Of a DNA stretch of 59,503 nt, positions 26,570-37,498 are shown piece after piece. Position numbers and translations under genes: made by a program. Position 1 is the stretch's first letter, and each line of letters starts with the position of its first letter. The stretch is from positions 1 to 59,503 of the forward strand of contig QOCQ01000028.1 in the NCBI GenBank assembly GCA_003574685.1. The letters run 5' to 3'. The notes beneath the pieces are model-generated. The model was not told where the DNA came from, made no database searches, and saw only the letters and a program-made list of their open reading frames with translations. This stretch comes from Rhodospirillaceae bacterium SYSU D60007. GTDB lineage: Bacteria > Pseudomonadota > Alphaproteobacteria > Reyranellales > Reyranellaceae.

Positions 26570-27022
26570 TCACACCTCGACACCGAAACTGCCGCCAAAG
26601 CGGCGCCGCATGCGGCTGGCAAGAATCTCGCGCACCTCGCGATAGGCTTCCATCCGGCGCATGCGATCGGACTCTACAACGCTGGGATCCGGCACCGGCC
26701 AGTATTCGACAGTTGTCGCGCTGTCGCGCGTCAGCTCGAGAGCCGCGTGATGCGCCTCTGGCGACAGCGTGATGATGAGCTCGAACTCCGAGGGGTCGAT
26801 CTGGTCAAGCGTCTTCGCGGCATGCCGGTGAATGTCCACGCCGACTTCATCGAGCACCGATACCACAAAGGAGTCGAGGCTGCCGGCACGCACGCCGGCC
26901 GAGTCGAAATAGGCTCGCGTGCCGTACAGCCGCTTGGCCAGCGCCTCCGCCATGGGCGAGCGCACTGAATTCAGGGTGCAGGCAAACAGCACGCTGGACG
27001 GCAGGTTGCTCATCGCCGCCAT
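26570..27022 (-). CDS. Low-molecular-weight protein phosphatase family protein
   Basis: A 150-residue protein of the LMW tyrosine phosphatase / arsenate reductase fold. The phosphate loop is FACTLNSVRSPMAE (C-x5-R-S), and the acid loop is PVPDPS near residue 110. It probably acts as a phosphatase; arsenate reduction is an alternative. The frame opens at the ATG at 27022; an ATG three codons in is also possible. Neither has a clear ribosome site, and coupling to the upstream UPF0262 gene, which ends 4 bases before, may explain that. Confidence 0.87.
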   Translation of the reverse strand: MAAMSNLPSSVLFACTLNSVRSPMAEALAKRLYGTRAYFDSAGVRAGSLDSFVVSVLDEVGVDIHRHAAKTLDQIDPSEFELIITLSPEAHHAALELTRDSATTVEYWPVPDPSVVESDRMRRMEAYREVREILASRMRRRFGGSFGVEV

Positions 27023-27026
27023 GCCG

Positions 27027-27503
27027 TCATGTGCGAGCCAGCAGGGCGCAGATCAGGGTGAACAGCCGGCGTGATGTATCGTGGTCGATCTCGATCTTGC
27101 CGGCCAGGCGCTCGCGCAGCACCTCGGAGCCTTCGTTGTGGAGTCCGCGGCGGCCCATGTCGAGCGCCTCGATCTGCGAGGGGCTGAGCTTCTTGATCGC
27201 GGCATAATAGCTCTCGCAGATCATGAAGTAGTCCTTCACGACCTTGCGGAAGGGAGTCAGCGACAAAACGATGTCGCGCAGCTTGCGGCCGCTTTCGTTG
27301 CGCACGTCAAACAGCAGGCGGCTGTCGTGAATCGCCAGATGCAACCGATAGGGCCCGTCGGCGCCACTGAGCCTGAAGCTGTTTTCCTCCAGCAGGTCAA
27401 AGATCGCCACCTGGCGCTCGTGCTCCGCCTCGGGCGAGCGGGCCGCCATCGTGGCCTCGTCGAGCACGATATCGATGACCTTGTGGCGACGACTGGCAGC
27501 CAT
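27027..27503 (-). CDS. UPF0262 family protein
   Basis: A 158-residue cytoplasmic protein of the UPF0262 family, found almost only in alphaproteobacteria between hisD and the small phosphatase gene, as here. Recognisable segments are [72 protein letters not shown] and [15 protein letters not shown]. No enzyme activity is known to me. Confidence 0.93.
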   Translation of the reverse strand: MAASRRHKVIDIVLDEATMAARSPEAEHERQVAIFDLLEENSFRLSGADGPYRLHLAIHDSRLLFDVRNESGRKLRDIVLSLTPFRKVVKDYFMICESYYAAIKKLSPSQIEALDMGRRGLHNEGSEVLRERLAGKIEIDHDTSRRLFTLICALLART

Positions 27504-27530
27504 CGCACTACATCGGCGCTTCGCCGCGCA

Positions 27531-28850
27531 TCACGACCGGTTGGTACGGATGGCAACCGAGCGGCCATGCGCCGGCAGCCCTTCCGCAGCAGCAAGCGTG
27601 ACGGCAGCCGGCCCGATGCGGGCCAGCGCATCGGCATCGCAGGACACGATCGAGGTGCGCTTCAGGAAATCGGCGACCCCAAGCCCCGAGGAGAAGCGCG
27701 CCGTGCGCGACGTGGGCAGCACGTGGTTGGTTCCGGCCACATAATCGCCCACCGCTTCCGGCGTGTACCGGCCCACGAAGATCGCGCCGGCGTGGCGGAT
27801 GCGTTGCAGCAGCGCCTCGGCCGGACCTGCATCGAGGCAGAGCTCGACGTGTTCGGCCGCAATGCGGTCCACGATCGGGGCGCAGTCCGCCAGCGACGGG
27901 ACTTCTATGATCGCGCCGTTGCCATACCAGCTCCGCCGCGCCCTGTCGGCCGTCTCCAGGCCCCTCAACTCATGCTCGACCGCGCGGCACACGGCGTCCG
28001 CAAAAGCGGCATCGTCGCAGATCAGGATCGATTGCGCCGACTCGTCGTGCTCGGCCTGCGACAGCAGGTCGGCGGCGATCCATGAGGGATCGTTCTGCGC
28101 GTCGGCCACCACCAGGATTTCCGACGGTCCCGCGATCAGGTCGATGCCCACCTTGCCGAACACCAGCCGCTTGGCCGCCGCGACATAGGCGTTGCCCGGC
28201 CCGACGATCTTGTCGACTGGCGCGATCGTCGCCGTGCCCCAGGCCAGCGCCGCCACCGCCTGCGCGCCGCCGATGCGGTAGATCTCGTCAATGCCGGCGA
28301 CCTGCGCCGCACACATCACCAGCGGATTGAGCGCACCGCCGGGCGTGGGCGCCACCATCGCCACGCGGCGGACGCCCGCGACCCTGGCGGGGATGGCGTT
28401 CATCAGCACCGACGATGGGTAGGCTGCCTTGCCGCCGGGCACGTAAAGGCCCACCGCATCCAGCGGCGTGAAGCGCGCGCCCAGCCGCACACCGGCGGCG
28501 TCGGTGAACGCGATGTCGGCCGGCAGCAGCTTGCGATGGTAAGCCTCGATCCGCGCTGCGGCGAACTCGATGGCGGCCCGCTCCTCGGCCGACACCTGCG
28601 ATGCTGCACGCCCGATCTCGGCAGCATCCAGGCGCAACGTTTCGGCCGTCACTGCGACGCCGTCGAACCGCCGGGTGTACTCGACCACGGCCGCATCGCC
28701 GCGCTGCCGGACATCGGCCACGATCTTGCGCACAACCGCATCCACATCGACGCCGCTGTCCCGGTCCCGGTCGAGAAACGCCGAAAAGCGCGCATCGAAA
28801 TCCGCCGTCCGCGCATCCAAGCGCAACGGTCCGCTAGCGCCCGCCGACAT
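27531..28850 (-). CDS. hisD: Histidinol dehydrogenase
   Basis: A 439-residue zinc enzyme that makes the last two oxidations of histidine synthesis (histidinol to histidine, using NAD). Family blocks: VGLYVPGGKAAYPSSVLMNAIPA, VGPGNAYVAAAKRLVFG, IDLIAGPSEILVVAD, SQAEHDESAQSIL (zinc-binding Gln/His), GAIFVGRYTPEAVGDYVAGTNHVLPT and the final LPAHGRSVAIR. I chose the ATG at 28850; the open frame continues upstream through a family A repeat, which is not coding. That repeat separates it from hisG. Confidence 0.95.
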   Translation of the reverse strand: MSAGASGPLRLDARTADFDARFSAFLDRDRDSGVDVDAVVRKIVADVRQRGDAAVVEYTRRFDGVAVTAETLRLDAAEIGRAASQVSAEERAAIEFAAARIEAYHRKLLPADIAFTDAAGVRLGARFTPLDAVGLYVPGGKAAYPSSVLMNAIPARVAGVRRVAMVAPTPGGALNPLVMCAAQVAGIDEIYRIGGAQAVAALAWGTATIAPVDKIVGPGNAYVAAAKRLVFGKVGIDLIAGPSEILVVADAQNDPSWIAADLLSQAEHDESAQSILICDDAAFADAVCRAVEHELRGLETADRARRSWYGNGAIIEVPSLADCAPIVDRIAAEHVELCLDAGPAEALLQRIRHAGAIFVGRYTPEAVGDYVAGTNHVLPTSRTARFSSGLGVADFLKRTSIVSCDADALARIGPAAVTLAAAEGLPAHGRSVAIRTNRS

Positions 28851-28892
28851 CTTCGCCCCCGATGTGAGGCAGGGCATTCGCACACAAAACTG

Positions 28893-29031
28893 CCTTCCCC
28901 CGGAGGGGGAAGGTGCCCGAAGGGCGGAAGGGGGATGTCTCAACCCGCGCGGTGTTTCGTCTCTGACGCCGTGCTTGTAGAGGCATCCCCCTTCCGGCGC
29001 TGGCGCGCCACCTTCCCCCTCCGGGGGAAGG
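28893..29031. repeat. Interspersed inverted-repeat element, family A (copy 4)
   Basis: Same orientation as copy 3: GCCCGAAGGGC hairpin on the left, GGCGCTGGCGCGCC on the right, with the standard terminal palindromes. It occupies nearly the whole gap between hisG and hisD, in the middle of a probable operon. Confidence 0.87.
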
Positions 29032-29053
29032 CCTGTCGGAACCCCGTGCGGTG

Positions 29054-29761
29054 TCAGGCGGCATCGGCGATCAGGCCGCGGGCGGCGGCGCGGAAGCGCT
29101 CGATCCAGGCGCCGATCACTTCCGGCCGGGTCTTGAGCGCGGCGCGATTGACGATGAAGCGCGAGGACACCTCGGCAATGCGCTCGATCTCCTTCAGGCC
29201 GTTCTCCTGAAGCGTACGGCCACTGGACACCAGATCGACGATGCGGTGGCACAGGCCCAGCGTGGGCGCGAGCTCCATGGCGCCGTTCAGCTTGATGCAC
29301 TCGGCCTGCACGCCGCGTGCCGCAAAGTGCCGCCGGGTCAGTTCGGGATACTTGGTGGCAATGCGGATATGACTCCAGCGCGAAGGGTCATCGCTGGCGG
29401 CAAGATCGGCCGGCTCAGCTACTGACAGGCGGCAGCGGCCGATACCCAGATCGACCGGCGCGTAGATCTCGTTGAAGTCGAACTCCATGAGCACGTCGCT
29501 GCCGCAGATGCCAAGCTGGGCGGCGCCAAAGGCCACGAAGGTGGCGACGTCGAACGAGCGCACGCGGATGATGTCGACATCCGGCCGGCTGGTAGTGAAG
29601 CGCAGGGCCCGCGCGTTCTCGTCGTGAAAGGATGGTTCCGGATCAATGCCGGCGGCGTGCAGCAGCGGGGCGGACTCCGTCAGAATCCGGCCCTTGGGCA
29701 GGGCCAGGATCAGCTTGTCGCTGCCGCTTTCCGGGGCGTCGCCCCTCGCCTCTTCGTTCAC
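29054..29761 (-). CDS. hisG: ATP phosphoribosyltransferase, short form
   Basis: A 235-residue HisG that starts histidine synthesis by joining ATP and PRPP. It has [11 protein letters not shown], the [22 protein letters not shown] region, [44 protein letters not shown] (PRPP loop) and the closing helices. It stops where the short form does, without the C-terminal regulatory domain, and short HisG needs HisZ as a partner; no hisZ is in this window. Translation appears to start at a GTG at 29761 with CGGAG upstream. Confidence 0.94.
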   Translation of the reverse strand: MNEEARGDAPESGSDKLILALPKGRILTESAPLLHAAGIDPEPSFHDENARALRFTTSRPDVDIIRVRSFDVATFVAFGAAQLGICGSDVLMEFDFNEIYAPVDLGIGRCRLSVAEPADLAASDDPSRWSHIRIATKYPELTRRHFAARGVQAECIKLNGAMELAPTLGLCHRIVDLVSSGRTLQENGLKEIERIAEVSSRFIVNRAALKTRPEVIGAWIERFRAAARGLIADAA

Positions 29762-29812
29762 GCCTCGTACTCCGGGAAGCCGGTTCGCGCCGGTGAGCGG
29801 TCGCTACCACAA

Positions 29813-30268
29813 TCAGCTTGCGGCGTCGACATCCGCGCCAGGGTGCGACGGCCGCCAGCGGGTCGGCCACGGATCGCCCAGATCCTCCAGGCGGCACAGC
29901 AGCTTCGGCGCCTCCACCCGGATCGTGCGGTGCGCGGCGAAACGCAGCAGCACCACGCTCTTTTCGGCGTCGGCCGGTTCGGCATCCACCGATAGAAGCT
30001 CGAGAAGCCGGTCGGGCTCGCCCAGCGGCACGTCAACATGCCGCACCGAATCGACCTCGTGGAACACCAGCGCACTATGGGTCCGCGACCACGACCCCTC
30101 GGCATCCGGTGGCGCTTCCCAGCGGAAGCGGTTGAGCACCAGGGCAAGCTGCCGGTCGTCCGCGAACCAGCCGATGTCCTTGATCGCCACCAGCGAGTCC
30201 TGGGTGGCGGCGGAGATCACCTGCAGGTCGTCGGAATCGAACGCACGCAGCTTCAGCTTGCCGGCCAT
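29813..30268 (-). CDS. DUF2948 family protein
   Basis: A 151-residue protein of the DUF2948 family, found in alphaproteobacteria next to murA and the his genes. It has the family pattern: LKLRAFDSDDLQVISAATQD at the N-terminus, DIGWFADDRQLALVLNRFRWE in the middle, and a final strand pair with RLEDLGDPWPTRWRPSH. Function unknown. The ATG at 30268 lies 9 bases after the murA stop codon; a TTG at 30280 is a less likely start. Confidence 0.9.
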   Translation of the reverse strand: MAGKLKLRAFDSDDLQVISAATQDSLVAIKDIGWFADDRQLALVLNRFRWEAPPDAEGSWSRTHSALVFHEVDSVRHVDVPLGEPDRLLELLSVDAEPADAEKSVVLLRFAAHRTIRVEAPKLLCRLEDLGDPWPTRWRPSHPGADVDAAS

Positions 30269-30276
30269 GGCCTGTT

Positions 30277-31560
<1,284 letters not shown>

Positions 31561-31572
31561 GGTCCCGGTCCT

Positions 31573-32127
31573 TCAGATCCGCGGCAGCGTCACGCCGCGC
31601 TGCCCCTGGTACTTGCCTGCCTTGTCGCGATACGACACCTCACAGGGCTCATCGCCCTGCAGGAACAGGAACTGGCAGGCGCCCTCGTTGGCGTAGACCC
31701 GGGCGGGCAGCGGCGTGGTATTGGAGAACTCCAGCGTCACGTGGCCTTCCCACTCGGGCTCCAGCGGCGTCACGTTCACGATGATGCCGCAACGCGCATA
31801 GGTCGATTTGCCGACGCAGATCACCAGCACGTCGCGCGGGATGCGGAAGTACTCCACGGTGCTGGCCAGCGCGAAGCTGTTGGGCGGGATGATGCAGACG
31901 TCGGTCTCGCGATCGACGAAGCTGTTGGCCGTGAAGTTCTTGGGATCGACGACGGCGCTGTCGACATTGGTGAAGATCTTGAACTGGTTGCCCACGCGCG
32001 CGTCGTAGCCGTAGGAAGAGACGCCGTAGGAGATGACGCCTTCGCGCTTCTGGGCATCCACGTAGGGCTCGATCATGCCATGTTCGAGCGCCATCTTGCG
32101 GATCCAGCGATCCGACATGATCGCCAT
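31573..32127 (-). CDS. dcd: dCTP deaminase
   Basis: A 184-residue trimeric enzyme that deaminates dCTP to dUTP, the main source of dUMP in many bacteria. Motifs: [15 protein letters not shown], the Arg/Glu region [31 protein letters not shown], and the C-terminal lid [12 protein letters not shown] place the start at the ATG at 32127, preceded by TGAGGT, which gives the normal length; the frame continues upstream by 25 codons without support. It is 12 bases upstream of murA. Confidence 0.95.
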   Translation of the reverse strand: MAIMSDRWIRKMALEHGMIEPYVDAQKREGVISYGVSSYGYDARVGNQFKIFTNVDSAVVDPKNFTANSFVDRETDVCIIPPNSFALASTVEYFRIPRDVLVICVGKSTYARCGIIVNVTPLEPEWEGHVTLEFSNTTPLPARVYANEGACQFLFLQGDEPCEVSYRDKAGKYQGQRGVTLPRI

Positions 32128-32198
32128 GCCAACCTCATGGGCGCCGCGGAGAGGGAACAATCGGCGCGACGGGGTTGTAACGCCCCGCGCCGGGGTGC

Positions 32199-32390
32199 TC
32201 AACCGCTTCGCTTCCCCTTGGCGGAATTGTCCTCAGCGGGACCGCTGTCACCGCCGCCCTCGGCCTTGGCGCGGGCCTGGGCCTTGCGGCGCAGCAGATT
32301 GTCGCGCAGCGCACGGGCCAGCCGCTGTTCCCGTTCCATCTTGCCGACTACCCTGTCCGAGGGTTCGGATTTTCCCGGCGATTTGCCCAT
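32199..32390 (-). CDS. Small basic hypothetical protein
   Basis: A 63-residue, highly charged protein ([15 protein letters not shown]..., then a helix rich in Arg, Lys and Ala, then an acidic stretch). It has no membrane segment or known motif. The start is taken at the ATG at 32390, without a clear ribosome site. It lies between coaA and dcd on the same strand, 71 bases from dcd. Its composition and compact placement argue for a real gene, but no family can be named. Confidence 0.55.
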   Translation of the reverse strand: MGKSPGKSEPSDRVVGKMEREQRLARALRDNLLRRKAQARAKAEGGGDSGPAEDNSAKGKRSG

Positions 32391-32429
32391 AACGGATTGA
32401 CTTGTAAGGTGTTTTTGGAGGGACGCCAA

Positions 32430-33392
32430 CTACAGCTTGCGCAGCATCACCTCCTCCACGAGGTGGCTCGCGCCCTTGCTCAGGATCAGGTCGGCCCGCT
32501 GTCGGGTCGGCAGAATGTTCTCGCGCAGGTTGACCAGGTTGATGCGGCTCCAGATCGAGATGGCCGTCTCCACGGCCTCCGCCTCGCTGAGGGCAGCGTA
32601 TTTGTGAAAATGCGAGCGCGGATCACGGAACGTGGTTTCCCGCAGTGTCATGAACCGGGCCACGTACCAGTGCCGCAGGACATCCTCGTCGGCATCGACA
32701 TAGATCGAGAAATCGAAAAAGTCGGAGACGAAGGGGATTGCCTTGCCGTCGCGCGGCAGGCGCGCGGGCTGCAGCACGTTCAGCCCCTCGAAAATCAGGA
32801 TGTCCGGGCGGTCCACGATCACGTGCTGGCCGGGCACGATGTCGTAGGACAGGTGCGAATAGACCGGCGCCGCCACGTGCCGCAGGCCGGCCTTCACATC
32901 GTGCAGGAAGCGGCGCATCGCGGGCATGTCGTAACTCTCGGGAAAGCCCTTGCGCTCCATCAGCCCGGCCCCCTCGAGCTGCGTCCGGGGAAACAGGAAG
33001 CCGTCGGTGGTCACCAGGTCCACCCGCGGCATGTCGGGCCAGCGCGCCAGCAGCGCCTGCAGCACGCGTGCGGTCGTCGACTTGCCGACCGCGACCGAGC
33101 CTGCGATGCCGATGATGTAGGGCACCTTGCCATCCTGCGTGCCGAGAAAGCGGCTGCGCCCGCGTGACAGCTCCTGGCTGGCGGCCACGTGCAGCGCCAG
33201 CAGCCGCGACAGCGGCAGATAGATCTCCTCGACCTCGCGCGGATCCAGGCGATCGTTCAGCGAGCGCAGCCTGTCGAGTTCCGCCGGTGTCAGCGGATCG
33301 GGCGTATTCTCCCGCAGTGCCGCCCACTCCGCGCGTGCGAAGCGCCGATAGGGCGACGGCTCGTCTGCTGCACCATTCTGCCTCTGTGCCAT
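32430..33392 (-). CDS. coaA: Pantothenate kinase, type I
   Basis: A 320-residue kinase of the first step of coenzyme A synthesis. It has the P-loop [37 protein letters not shown] with the catalytic Asp, [29 protein letters not shown] and [12 protein letters not shown], all diagnostic of CoaA. The ATG at 33392 is preceded by GAGGAG; the in-frame start 10 codons upstream is unsupported. Its neighbours on this strand are pcaG upstream and the small basic protein downstream. Confidence 0.96.
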   Translation of the reverse strand: MAQRQNGAADEPSPYRRFARAEWAALRENTPDPLTPAELDRLRSLNDRLDPREVEEIYLPLSRLLALHVAASQELSRGRSRFLGTQDGKVPYIIGIAGSVAVGKSTTARVLQALLARWPDMPRVDLVTTDGFLFPRTQLEGAGLMERKGFPESYDMPAMRRFLHDVKAGLRHVAAPVYSHLSYDIVPGQHVIVDRPDILIFEGLNVLQPARLPRDGKAIPFVSDFFDFSIYVDADEDVLRHWYVARFMTLRETTFRDPRSHFHKYAALSEAEAVETAISIWSRINLVNLRENILPTRQRADLILSKGASHLVEEVMLRKL

Positions 33393-33422
33393 GACTCCTC
33401 GGCGGAAGGTCCTTGCCGCCAC

Positions 33423-33998
33423 TCAGCAGTCGAGGAACACCGTCTCCTTGTCGCCCTGCATGGCGATGTCCCAGCGGTACTCGGCCGTCCCGTTGGCGCG
33501 CTGCGCGATCAGCGTCGCGCGGCGTGCGGGATCGTCAACCAGGCCAAGCACGGGATCGGCGGCGTTGGCAGCCGTCTCATCCGAGAAATAGATGCGGGTG
33601 TAGAGGTGCTTCAGCAGGCCGCGCATGAACAGCGCCACCAGGATGTGCGGCGCCTGCAGGCTGTTGCCCGGGCCCGGCACGGCGCCGGGCTTGACGGTGG
33701 TGAACCGGAACACGCCGTCCTTGTCGGTGCCGATACGGCCGTAGCCGGTAAAGCTCGCATCCTTCGGCTTGTCCTGCCGGTCCTCCGCATGGGCATAGCG
33801 TCCATGGGCATCGGCCTGCCAGACCTCGAGCACGGCGTCAGGAATTGGTGCGCCGTCGCCATCGGTGACGCGGCCAGTGATGACGATGCGCTCACCCGCC
33901 GTGGCGCCGGCGGCAAGATCGTTGGTGATCAGCCAGTTGAGCCCGATTGAATAGTAGGGACCCACCGTCTGCGAGGGGGTGGGCAGCAGCTTGCTCAT
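33423..33998 (-). CDS. pcaG: Protocatechuate 3,4-dioxygenase alpha subunit
   Basis: A 191-residue subunit of the ring-cleaving dioxygenase that converts protocatechuate to 3-carboxymuconate. Typical sequence: PTPSQTVGPYYSIGL at the N-terminus, ITGRVTDGDGAPIPDAVLEVWQADAHGRY, FRFTTVKPGAVP and HILVALFMRGLLKHLYTRIYF. As in other alpha subunits, the metal ligands are absent and lie on the beta subunit. The ATG at 33998 follows GGGGATG, one base after the pcaH stop codon. Confidence 0.94.
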   Translation of the reverse strand: MSKLLPTPSQTVGPYYSIGLNWLITNDLAAGATAGERIVITGRVTDGDGAPIPDAVLEVWQADAHGRYAHAEDRQDKPKDASFTGYGRIGTDKDGVFRFTTVKPGAVPGPGNSLQAPHILVALFMRGLLKHLYTRIYFSDETAANAADPVLGLVDDPARRATLIAQRANGTAEYRWDIAMQGDKETVFLDC

Positions 33999-33999
33999 G

Positions 34000-34701
34000 T
34001 CACATCCCCATCGGCGTGGCGTCACGGCCGCGCAGAACGATGTCGAAGCGGTAGCCCAGCGCGAACTCCGGTACCGTCGAATCAAGGTCGAACGTGCTGA
34101 TCATGCGCTCCCGCGCACGGGCATCCGTCACGCAGTTGAAGATCGGATCGAACGGCAGCAGCGGATCACCGGGAAAGTACATCTGCGTCACCAGCCGGGT
34201 CAGGAAGCTGGGCCCGAACAGCGAGAAATGCAGATGCGCCGGCCGCCAGGCGTTGGGATGGTTGCGCCACGGATAGGCGCCCGGCTTGATAGTGACGAAT
34301 CTGTAGGTGCCGTCCGCGGCGGTGATGCAGCGACCGGCACCGGTGAAATTGGGGTCGATCGGCGCATCGTGCTGGTCGTTGTCATGCAGATAGCGGCCCG
34401 TGGCGTTGCACTGCCACAGCTCGACCAGCGTGTTCGGCACCGGCCGGCCGTCGCCATCCAGCACGCGGCCGGTCAAGACGATGCGCTCGCCGATCGGCTG
34501 ACCGGCATGGCCTTTGGTGAGATCATTGTCGTCCGCGCCCACGCGCTCGTGCCCGTAGACGGGGCCGGTAATCTCCGTCAGCGTATGCGGCACCAGCACC
34601 AGCTTCTTCGTCGGCGAGCGCTTGACCGACGAGCCATAGGCCGGGTGCAGGTATTCAGGCTGGGTACCCGGCTGATTGCGCCGATAGCCGACTACGTCCA
34701 T
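34000..34701 (-). CDS. pcaH: Protocatechuate 3,4-dioxygenase beta subunit
   Basis: A 233-residue catalytic subunit holding the non-haem ferric iron. The four ligands are all visible: Tyr in NATGRYLHDND, Tyr in KPGAYPW, and two His in WRPAHLHFSLFG. The ATG at 34701 follows GGGAGGAAG; a frame to 34851 has no start support and runs into atuA. The pair pcaH-pcaG shows that the host can open protocatechuate rings by ortho cleavage. The remaining pca genes are not in this window, so they must lie elsewhere. Confidence 0.95.
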   Translation of the reverse strand: MDVVGYRRNQPGTQPEYLHPAYGSSVKRSPTKKLVLVPHTLTEITGPVYGHERVGADDNDLTKGHAGQPIGERIVLTGRVLDGDGRPVPNTLVELWQCNATGRYLHDNDQHDAPIDPNFTGAGRCITAADGTYRFVTIKPGAYPWRNHPNAWRPAHLHFSLFGPSFLTRLVTQMYFPGDPLLPFDPIFNCVTDARARERMISTFDLDSTVPEFALGYRFDIVLRGRDATPMGM

Positions 34702-34768
34702 GACTTCCTCCCTCGGGCATGCCGCCAGTAATGGACCGGCCCCAAGGTGCTGGTCAATGCGGCGCAAG

Positions 34769-36595
34769 TCACGCCGCGCGCTGGCCGCCCCTGAGCTCCT
34801 GCGCCACGGCGGGCGGCACGCGTACCGGCATGTCGAGCAGCATCTGGGCAAAGGCCTTGGCCAGCGGATCGGCCTTCAGCGAGGCCATGCCCCCGCCGCC
34901 CAGCGCCTCGCGCAGCAGAAAATTGAACCCGCCAATGCCCGGCAGTCGCCAGCGCGTCACCTTGCCCTTGATACGATGGGCGAACCACTTCGCCACCGCC
35001 TCCTCCGTGACCTCGGCATCGAGGATCGGCACGTATTCCGGCTTGCGCGCGAAGATGCCGATATTGGCGTTGTCCCCCTTGTCGCCGGAGCGGCCATAGG
35101 CCAGCGCCACCAGCGGCACGGTTTCCGTCGCAGCGTTCGGCCCCGTTGTCGGCAAAGGCGGTGCGGGTGGCTCCTCCCGCGGCAGCAGGCCGGCGTGGAA
35201 GCCGCCTGGCGGCGCCGCCGGCTCGACCGGGATCGTGCGGCCGCCGATCTCGACCGTGACGGGAACCATCGCCTTGGGCACCAGGCACGAGAACATGCGG
35301 ATCACCGGCGAGGGTGCCACACGGCCGGCGCCGAACGAACCGGACATGCCCACGACGCCGCCGGTCGCCATGGGCGCGATCTCGCGGCCCAGCAGCGCGA
35401 GCGCCTCCTTCTGGTCGTGGCGGGCCGCGATCTTCACCACCACCTCGCGCACGTCGCGCGCGCGGCTGTGCGGACCGTAGGTGTCCTCGCCGCCGATCAC
35501 CTCGATGCTGACCTCGCGGTAGTCGCCAAGGTTCTTCTCCCGGAACATGCGCCGCGTCTTGCTGATGATCATCTCGGCGCTGTGCCGGCCCTTGGCGATG
35601 GCGTCGATGCCGCCCAGCATGAAGATCGAGCTGAACTTGAACCCGTCGGGCCAGGTCGTGGAAACCTTGTAACTGTCGGTCGGCGGCCGCCCCCGTGCGC
35701 CCGAGACGCGCACCCTGTCCTTGCCGACCTGCTCGTAGCGGGCCTGCGTGAAGTCGCAAGCCACGTCAGGCACGAGATAGGCGCGGGGATCGCCGATCTC
35801 GTACAGCATCTGCTCGGCAACCGTGGCCGTGGTGATCAGGCCGCCGGTGCCTTCCGGCTTGGAGAGCACGAAGCTGCCGTCCGCCGATACTTCCGCGATG
35901 GGAAAGCCCATGTTGTCGTAGCCTGGCACCAGCCGCCAGTCGGTGAAATTGCCGCCGTTGCACTGCGCACCGCATTCGAGGATATGGCCGACGAGCGTGC
36001 CTGCGGCCAGCCGGTCGAAATCCTCCAGGCTCCAGCCGAACTCGTGGATCAACGGCCCCAGGGTGACCGCCGAGTCCACGCACCTGCCGGTTATCACCAC
36101 GTCGGCGCCCTCCGCCAGCGCGCGGGCAATGGGAAAGCCGCCGAGATAGGCGTTCATGCTGGTGATCTTCGCCGGCAGGGCTGCGTCGCCGTCCATCTCC
36201 TTCACGCCGGCATCGCGGAACTTCTGCACCTCCGGCAGCAGATCATCGCCCAGCACCAGCGCCACGTTGAGGGTGACGCCAGCGGCCTCGCACGCCTTCA
36301 GCACTGCATCACGGCAGGCCTGCGGGTTCACACCGCCGGCATTGGTAATGACCTTGATGTTCTTGTCCGCGATCTCGCGCGCCAGCGGCGCCATCACGGC
36401 CGTGACGAAGTCTGTCGCGTAGCCGCCCTGCGGGTTGCGCAGCTTCTGCGCCGCCATGATCGACATGGTGACTTCAGCCAGGTAGTCGCTGACGAGATAA
36501 TCGATATTGCCATGCCGCACGAGCTGGACGGCCGCCGTCTCGGTGTCTCCCCAGAAACCCGAGCTGCCGCCGATGCGGACCGTCTTCGTCGCCAT
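34769..36595 (-). CDS. AtuA-like acyclic terpene utilisation family protein (DUF1446)
   Basis: A 608-residue protein of the DUF1446/AtuA family. Family segments: IGGSSGFWGDTETAAVQLV and YLVSDYLAEVTMSIM at the N-terminus, VITNAGGVNPQACRDAV, DVVITGRCVDSAVTLGPLIHEFGW and the C-terminal AYGRSGDKGDNANIGIFARKPEY. AtuA is required in Pseudomonas for citronellol/geraniol breakdown, but its reaction is not firmly known. The ATG at 36595 follows GGGAGGAGAAC. It is downstream of an enoyl-CoA hydratase gene by 23 bases, and that pair is the usual partnership in acyl-CoA breakdown. Confidence 0.88.
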   Translation of the reverse strand: MATKTVRIGGSSGFWGDTETAAVQLVRHGNIDYLVSDYLAEVTMSIMAAQKLRNPQGGYATDFVTAVMAPLAREIADKNIKVITNAGGVNPQACRDAVLKACEAAGVTLNVALVLGDDLLPEVQKFRDAGVKEMDGDAALPAKITSMNAYLGGFPIARALAEGADVVITGRCVDSAVTLGPLIHEFGWSLEDFDRLAAGTLVGHILECGAQCNGGNFTDWRLVPGYDNMGFPIAEVSADGSFVLSKPEGTGGLITTATVAEQMLYEIGDPRAYLVPDVACDFTQARYEQVGKDRVRVSGARGRPPTDSYKVSTTWPDGFKFSSIFMLGGIDAIAKGRHSAEMIISKTRRMFREKNLGDYREVSIEVIGGEDTYGPHSRARDVREVVVKIAARHDQKEALALLGREIAPMATGGVVGMSGSFGAGRVAPSPVIRMFSCLVPKAMVPVTVEIGGRTIPVEPAAPPGGFHAGLLPREEPPAPPLPTTGPNAATETVPLVALAYGRSGDKGDNANIGIFARKPEYVPILDAEVTEEAVAKWFAHRIKGKVTRWRLPGIGGFNFLLREALGGGGMASLKADPLAKAFAQMLLDMPVRVPPAVAQELRGGQRAA

Positions 36596-36618
36596 GTTCT
36601 CCTCCCGACCTGAGCGGG

Positions 36619-37398
36619 TCAGCCGCGCTTGCGATTGATGAACGCCGTCATCTTCTCGGTGTGCTCGCCCGTGGTTACCGACTCTGCAAAAGAGTCGATG
36701 CCGGCCTGGATGGCGCCGGCCAGCGGCAGCTCCTCCCAGCGGCGCATCAGCGCCTTCTGGGCGCGCACCGCCTGTCGCGTGCCGTCAAGGATCGACTGGA
36801 CGCAGCGATCGATGGCGGCGCCGATCTCCGATGCCTTCACAACTTCCTCAAGGAGGCCCCACGCCTCGGCCTTGCGTGCGCCAATATTCTCCGCCGTCAG
36901 CAGCAGCCACGAGGTGTGGCCCCATCCGATCAGGCGCGGCAGCAGTGCCGCTTCGATGACCGACGGCACACCGACGCGGACCTCCGGCATGCCGAAGACA
37001 GCACTGTCAGTCGCGATCCGGATATCGCAGGCAGCCGCCACCTCCAGCCCGGCACCCAGCGTGTAGCCCTCCAGCCGCGCGACCACCGGCACGGGACAGT
37101 CGCGGATTGCCTGGCAAAGCTTGTGGACGTGCGTGATGAAGGCACGTCCCTCCTCGGCCGTCTTCAGGCCGGCCATGTGCCGGATGTCGGCCCCGCCGAT
37201 GAAGGCCTTGCCACCCACGCCCGAGAACACGACGGCGCGCAGCTCATCATCGCGTGAAAGCTGCTCAAAGGCGCCGATCAGATCATCCAGTGCCGGCGGG
37301 TTCACCACGTTCAGCCGCCGTGCGTTGTCAAACACGACGTGCGCGACGGTGCCGCCCTTGCGCGTCTCGCGCACGATCTCGACCTTGTGCTCGGCCAC
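36619..37398 (-). CDS. Enoyl-CoA hydratase/isomerase family protein
   Basis: A 259-residue crotonase-fold protein that probably hydrates or rearranges an unsaturated acyl-CoA. Oxyanion-hole motifs are AFIGGADIRHMAG and YTLGAGLEVAAACDIRIA, followed by FGMPEVRVGVPS, where a catalytic Glu is kept (in PEV). The start is a GTG at 37398 after GGAGGTACGGAC. Its genomic link with the AtuA homologue suggests a role in terpenoid or branched-chain acyl-CoA degradation. It diverges from the double-hotdog gene. Confidence 0.88.
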   Translation of the reverse strand: MAEHKVEIVRETRKGGTVAHVVFDNARRLNVVNPPALDDLIGAFEQLSRDDELRAVVFSGVGGKAFIGGADIRHMAGLKTAEEGRAFITHVHKLCQAIRDCPVPVVARLEGYTLGAGLEVAAACDIRIATDSAVFGMPEVRVGVPSVIEAALLPRLIGWGHTSWLLLTAENIGARKAEAWGLLEEVVKASEIGAAIDRCVQSILDGTRQAVRAQKALMRRWEELPLAGAIQAGIDSFAESVTTGEHTEKMTAFINRKRG

Positions 37399-37498
37399 GT
37401 CCGTACCTCCATTCGCAGGGCGAAAGCGCCAGCCGCTTCCGTCGCCGCGCCTTTTCCCTTAGTACAGCGCAAACATGTGTTCACAAGAGGGAATTGCC

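Noticed and set aside
27531-29300. Longer HisD with a 150-residue extension
   Set aside because: The extension reads through a family A repeat and the antisense of hisG; the ATG at 28850 gives the usual length.
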